The notes below the pieces were generated by a model. The model made no database searches. It had not been told where the DNA came from and saw nothing but the letters and a program-made list of their open reading frames with translations. A stretch of DNA of 10,104 nucleotides from an uncultured Flavobacteriaceae bacterium (lineage in GTDB: Bacteria; Bacteroidota; Bacteroidia; Flavobacteriales; Flavobacteriaceae), in NCBI GenBank assembly GCA_947311745.1, contig CAMZLT010000231.1:1-10104 (forward strand), read 5' to 3'. Every line of letters begins with the position of its first letter. Positions within the stretch are counted from its first letter, which is position 1. Positions 7,371 through 10,104 of this stretch are shown piece by piece. A program made the position numbers and the translations under genes.

Positions 7371-7445
7371 GGTGAAAGATGGGATTCGAACCCACGACCC
7401 TCGGAACCACAATCCGATGCTCTAACCAACTGAGCTACAATCACC
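7371..7445 (-). tRNA. tRNA-His (anticodon GTG)
   Basis: The cloverleaf is readable on the minus strand. The D arm is GCTC-AGTTGGTTA-GAGC, the anticodon stem TCGGA/TCCGA encloses TTGTGGT with anticodon GTG (His), and the T arm is GTGGG-TTCGAAT-CCCAT. An extra 5' G (G-1) faces C73, the known identity mark of histidine tRNA. The acceptor stem is odd: 5' GGTGATTG should face CAATCACC, but the 3' side reads CTTTCACC. That leaves two adjacent U-U oppositions at pairs 5-68 and 6-67, while the other six pairs hold. A full CCA end is not clearly encoded. It has its own promoter and terminator. Confidence 0.93.
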
Positions 7446-7485
7446 GTTTAGCTATTAAAACGCAATGCGTTATCTTTAGCGGTTG

Positions 7486-7518
7486 CAAATGTAAAATATT
7501 TTTCTTTTATCTACGCAA
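7486..7518 (-). promoter_or_regulatory. Promoter of tRNA-His (TTG-N22-TACATTTG)
   Basis: On the minus strand a TTG -33 element (7516-7518) and a perfect -7 element TACATTTG (7486-7493) are separated by 22 bases, inside the known range for flavobacterial primary-sigma promoters. It sits between the bshB1 stop codon and the tRNA, 40 bases ahead of the mature 5' end. This is the only promoter in the window where both elements fit. Confidence 0.68.
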
Positions 7519-7523
7519 AAAAA

Positions 7524-8243
7524 TTAAATTAATTTATCTAATGATGAAACGGCCGCATATCTTTCTGTAGTAAAGCCTTCGGCATATTCTTTACCAATTA
7601 ATCGTCCTAAATCTTGTGCACGATATAAAATACTGTCTAAGAAGTTTTTACTAGTAATTGGTGATATTGGTTCGTTACTGTTTGGGTTATAAAATTGCGA
7701 ACTATATGCTTTTACAGCTTTCATTTTTACATCCATAAAACCTGTTACATCAACCACAAAATCAGGCTCTATGTTTTTCCATTGTATGTAATGGTATACT
7801 TTTTTTGGTCGCCAAGCTTCTTGAGCTTTGTTATCTAAAGTGGTTTCTATTTTTCGTAATCCAGACAAAAAACAAGCATCACTAACTAATTTACTCCCTT
7901 TAGGATGGTCAATATGTCTATCGTCAATTGCATTACATAATACAATTTCTGGTTTGTATTTACGAATAATTTCTATCACTTTTAACTGATGTTCTTTATC
8001 GTTTACGAAAAAACCATCTGCAAATGCTATATTTTCACGAATGCTTAGATTTAGAATTTTTGCAGCTTTTTTTGCTTCTTTACCACGTATTTCAGCGGAG
8101 CCTCGCGTACCTAGCTCACCTCGAGTTAAGTCTAAAACACCAACTTTTTTTCCTAAAGAAATTTCTTTTGCAATGGTTGCTCCACAGCCTAATTCAATAT
8201 CGTCTGGATGTGCACCTATTGCAAGAATATCTAGCTTTATCAT
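7524..8243 (-). CDS. bshB1: Bacillithiol biosynthesis N-acetyl-GlcN-malate deacetylase BshB1
   Basis: Zinc-dependent LmbE/PIG-L type deacetylase that removes the acetyl group from GlcNAc-malate, the second step of bacillithiol synthesis; BshC then adds cysteine. Zinc ligands are visible: His12 and Asp15 in IGAHPDDIELGCG, and His113 in DDRHIDHPKGS. LTRGELGTRGS (about 39-49) is typical of the BshB1 group, as is the C-terminal half with YHYIQW, AYSSQFYNP and EYAEGF. The length of 239 residues is normal for the family. It lies 37 bases after the HTH gene stop and is probably the last gene of a cluster with the transsulfuration enzyme, which would fit a shared link to cysteine. A weak TACTTTTA (one base off the -7 consensus) lies in the gap. 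bshA and bshC are not in this window. Confidence 0.94.
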   Translation of the reverse strand: MIKLDILAIGAHPDDIELGCGATIAKEISLGKKVGVLDLTRGELGTRGSAEIRGKEAKKAAKILNLSIRENIAFADGFFVNDKEHQLKVIEIIRKYKPEIVLCNAIDDRHIDHPKGSKLVSDACFLSGLRKIETTLDNKAQEAWRPKKVYHYIQWKNIEPDFVVDVTGFMDVKMKAVKAYSSQFYNPNSNEPISPITSKNFLDSILYRAQDLGRLIGKEYAEGFTTERYAAVSSLDKLI

Positions 8244-8280
8244 ATACTTGTTTTATAAAGGGGTAAAAGTAAGAAAATAA

Positions 8281-8595
8281 TTATAATATTGGTTTTTTAA
8301 AATCTATCCCATATTCGCCTTGAAAATATATTTTGGCATTTAATGCTGTAAAAATAAATGAAATTATTTCTAAATTGGTGTTTTTTCTGTTAGCGTTTTC
8401 TATTTTGGATATTTGCATCTTAGATAAATTTACTAGTTTGCCTAATTGTGCTTGTGAAATACCTCTTTTTTTTCTAAGCTCACGTATTGCCTTACCTAAA
8501 TTTTCGGCATTTAACTCGTGAATTAAGAACTCTTGGTTTCGTATTTTTTTATTTATGAAATACGTTTCGGCAGTATTAAACTTTGGCTTTTTCAA
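8281..8595 (-). CDS. Small XRE-family helix-turn-helix DNA-binding protein
   Basis: A 104-residue protein with a Cro/C1-type HTH at about residues 33-67: LGKAIRELRKKRGISQAQLGKLVNLSKMQISKIENANRK, with the ISQAQLGKLV turn and SKMQISKIE recognition helix. The N-terminal 30 residues and the C-terminal EIISFIFTALNAKIYFQ stretch resemble antitoxins of HigA/HipB type and other single-domain XRE regulators. No toxin gene is next to it: the neighbours are a transsulfuration enzyme, whose stop lies six bases upstream of this ATG, and bshB1. It could be a local regulator of this thiol cluster, an orphan antitoxin, or a regulator acting elsewhere. The DNA-binding call is firm; the targets are unknown. 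Confidence 0.85.
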   Translation of the reverse strand: MKKPKFNTAETYFINKKIRNQEFLIHELNAENLGKAIRELRKKRGISQAQLGKLVNLSKMQISKIENANRKNTNLEIISFIFTALNAKIYFQGEYGIDFKKPIL

Positions 8596-8601
8596 AACGG
8601 A

Positions 8602-9735
8602 TTACTTTAATGCTTGGTTTAAATCGTAAATCAAATCTGTTACATTTTCAATCCCTACAGATAATCGTAATAAACCATCTTTTATACCTTGTTTTTTTCT
8701 TTCGGCTGCTCCGAGTAATTTGTGAGAAGTTTCTGCTGGTTGTAAAATAGTAGATTCTACACCTGCAAGACTTAAGGATGGTTTTATTAAGTGTAATTTT
8801 TTTTGAAATATTTTCGGATTAATACTTTCTATTAATTCAAAAGATAGCATACCGCCAAACCCTGTCATTTGTCTTTTTGCCAATTCATAATTTGGATGAC
8901 TTTTCAAACCAGGATAATACACTTTTTTTATTTTGGTATGTTGCTCTAAAAATTCGGCAATTTCTTGTGCATTTGCATTGTGTTTTTCTATACGAACCGC
9001 TAAAGTTTTGATGCTTCTTTCTAGTAAATAAGAAATAAAATGACTTAAATTACCTCCTAAATTTTTACCTGTTTGGAATATTTTTTCTATAATATTTTTA
9101 TTGGAAACAACGATTCCTGCTAAGATATCGCTGTGTCCTCCTAAATATTTTGTTGCAGAATGTAGCACCACATCTATACCAAAATTAATTGGCTGTTGAT
9201 TAATTGGTGATGCAAATGTATTGTCAATAATACTAATTAAATTATATTGTTTGGCCAAATCTGCAATTGCTTGAATGTCTACTATTTTTAAAAGCGGATT
9301 AGAAGGTGTTTCTATATAAATTACTTTGGTGTTTTCTTTTATTTTTGCCTTAAAATCCGAAGTTAAATTTCCTTCCGTAAAGGAATATGAGATACCATAT
9401 TTTTCTAAATCATGTTCTACAAAATGAAAAGCTCCTCCATAAATATCTTTTTGCAAAACAATATGATCGCCTTTATTTAAAAGAGCTAGCAGCGTTGTGC
9501 TAATTGCGGCCATACCAGAGGCGAAAGGCAAACCTGCTTCGGCATTTTCTAAACTGGCAATTTTTTTACCGATTACTTCTTGGTTTGGGGTGTTAAAATA
9601 TCTAGGATATCGCAAGGTGTCTTGATCTAGATAGGCATAGGAAGTAGCCATAAATATTGGTGAAATCGCTCCGTTAAATTGCGTATCTTTTACTTCGCCA
9701 TTGTGTACACACTTGGTTTGTATCTTTTTTTTCAC
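8602..9735 (-). CDS. PLP-dependent transsulfuration enzyme, cystathionine gamma-synthase type
   Basis: A fold-type I Cys/Met metabolism PLP enzyme of 377 residues. Key positions: YPRYFNTPNQ with Tyr43 and Arg45 (phosphate-binding region), FASGMAAIST (about 71-80) stacking on the cofactor, Asp171 in IIDNTFASP contacting the pyridine nitrogen, Lys196 in HSATKYLGGHSD forming the Schiff base, and Arg357 in LLRLSVG binding the substrate carboxylate. Sequence alone does not separate cystathionine gamma-synthase (metB), cystathionine beta/gamma-lyase and O-acylhomoserine sulfhydrylase, so no symbol is given. The start codon is GTG; no in-frame ATG lies nearby, and KKKIQTKCVHNGE fits the family N-terminus. 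It heads a compact cluster with an HTH gene and bshB1. Upstream, TATATTCG at 9763-9770 is one base off the -7 consensus and is only a weak promoter candidate. Confidence 0.92.
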   Translation of the reverse strand: MKKKIQTKCVHNGEVKDTQFNGAISPIFMATSYAYLDQDTLRYPRYFNTPNQEVIGKKIASLENAEAGLPFASGMAAISTTLLALLNKGDHIVLQKDIYGGAFHFVEHDLEKYGISYSFTEGNLTSDFKAKIKENTKVIYIETPSNPLLKIVDIQAIADLAKQYNLISIIDNTFASPINQQPINFGIDVVLHSATKYLGGHSDILAGIVVSNKNIIEKIFQTGKNLGGNLSHFISYLLERSIKTLAVRIEKHNANAQEIAEFLEQHTKIKKVYYPGLKSHPNYELAKRQMTGFGGMLSFELIESINPKIFQKKLHLIKPSLSLAGVESTILQPAETSHKLLGAAERKKQGIKDGLLRLSVGIENVTDLIYDLNQALK

Positions 9736-9828
9736 GTAAAATAATGTTAGTAATGTTGTGCACGAATATACAATATTTTACAATATTTTTATTTTTTTGT
9801 GTAAAAAAATGGTAAAATGATAATTGAT

Positions 9829-10104
9829 TTAGGCTTTGTCAATTTTTCCGAAAAGGTGTTTTTTAGTATTTGACCAATGGTATTTTCTATAAAAAACATA
9901 AAATAAAATAGGATACAAAATAAAAACAGGAAAAAAAGCTTCCAAACTCAAATTAGGTTCGGATGTATCTATCAGTAAGGCATCCGTTTGAAAGACAACC
10001 CAATCTTGTGTAATGAATAATGCACCAACAATATTATTTGCAGCATGAAATCCTAAAGCTAATTCTGTACCTTCATCCATTAGTGTTATAATTCCTAAAA
10101 ATAA
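9829..10104 (-). CDS. CPBP family intramembrane metalloprotease, C-terminal fragment
   Basis: The frame stays open to the right edge (LFLGIITLMDEG is encoded across 10069-10104), so the N-terminal part is missing and the ATG at 10080 is probably internal. LALGFHAANN (about 15 residues after LFLGIITL) is the third conserved motif of CPBP/Abi proteases, with the metal-binding His and following Asn. The EExxxR and FxxxH motifs would lie upstream of the window. After a polar stretch (TDALLIDTSEPNLS), a hydrophobic helix FFPVFILYPILFYVFY is followed by a basic cytoplasmic tail. Relatives cut prenylated or other membrane proteins or serve in bacteriocin immunity; this one is not assignable further. 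It ends 93 bases before the transsulfuration gene. Confidence 0.8.
   Translation of the reverse strand, partial: LFLGIITLMDEGTELALGFHAANNIVGALFITQDWVVFQTDALLIDTSEPNLSLEAFFPVFILYPILFYVFYRKYHWSNTKKHLFGKIDKA

Noticed and set aside
7379..7570. Plus-strand open frame beginning MGFEPTTLGTTIRCSNQLSYNHR
   Set aside because: It is the antisense of the tRNA-His gene. This MGFEPTT-type peptide is a well-known false ORF across tRNA genes.
9791..9810. ATTTTTTT-GTGT-AAAAAAAT hairpin between the CPBP gene and the transsulfuration gene
   Set aside because: A/T-only arms, and on the minus strand it is followed by A residues rather than a U-tract, so it does not fit a terminator.
9736..9828. Possible SAM or other methionine-responsive riboswitch ahead of the transsulfuration gene
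   Set aside because: The 93-base AT-rich gap lacks the GC-containing helices and conserved core of any riboswitch class I could recognise.

Overview
The window looks like chromosomal housekeeping DNA from a member of the Flavobacteriaceae (Bacteroidetes). The signs are low GC content, no purine-rich ribosome binding sites ahead of the genes, several good matches to the flavobacterial -7 promoter element TANNTTTG, a bacillithiol deacetylase (BshB1), and CTP synthase, IMP dehydrogenase and CPBP sequences that read like those of this family. I cannot name the genus. Apart from a glycosyltransferase tail at the left edge, every gene lies on the minus strand.

Reading right to left, in the direction of transcription: the end of a CPBP-type membrane protease (9829-10104, cut by the window). 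Next is a three-gene cluster: a PLP-dependent transsulfuration enzyme of the cystathionine gamma-synthase type (8602-9735, GTG start), a small XRE-type helix-turn-helix protein (8281-8595), and bshB1 (7524-8243). A tRNA-His gene (7371-7445) follows with its own promoter and a strong hairpin terminator. Then comes guaB (5792-7261), with a promoter and a conspicuous palindrome next to its start codon, followed closely by a nitroreductase (5125-5760). A 24-bp tandem repeat fills most of the leader of pepD (3563-5011). pepD runs almost without gaps into an FkbM-type methyltransferase (2697-3560) and a two-helix membrane protein (2115-2693). pyrG (440-2047) has its own promoter and a likely terminator at its stop codon. 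It converges on the plus-strand glycosyltransferase end (1-221) across about 220 bp that holds only an imperfect inverted repeat.

Together the genes serve nucleotide synthesis (GTP branch through guaB, CTP through pyrG), sulfur amino acid and low-molecular-weight thiol metabolism (the transsulfuration enzyme and bshB1), dipeptide breakdown (pepD) and envelope or glycan work (glycosyltransferase, possibly the FkbM protein). I found no CRISPR array, phage, intact insertion sequence or evident new multi-gene system. The items most worth a second look are two apparent U-U mismatches in the tRNA-His acceptor stem, the palindrome between the guaB promoter and its start codon, the tandem repeat in the pepD leader, and the HTH gene between a cysteine/methionine gene and a bacillithiol gene.
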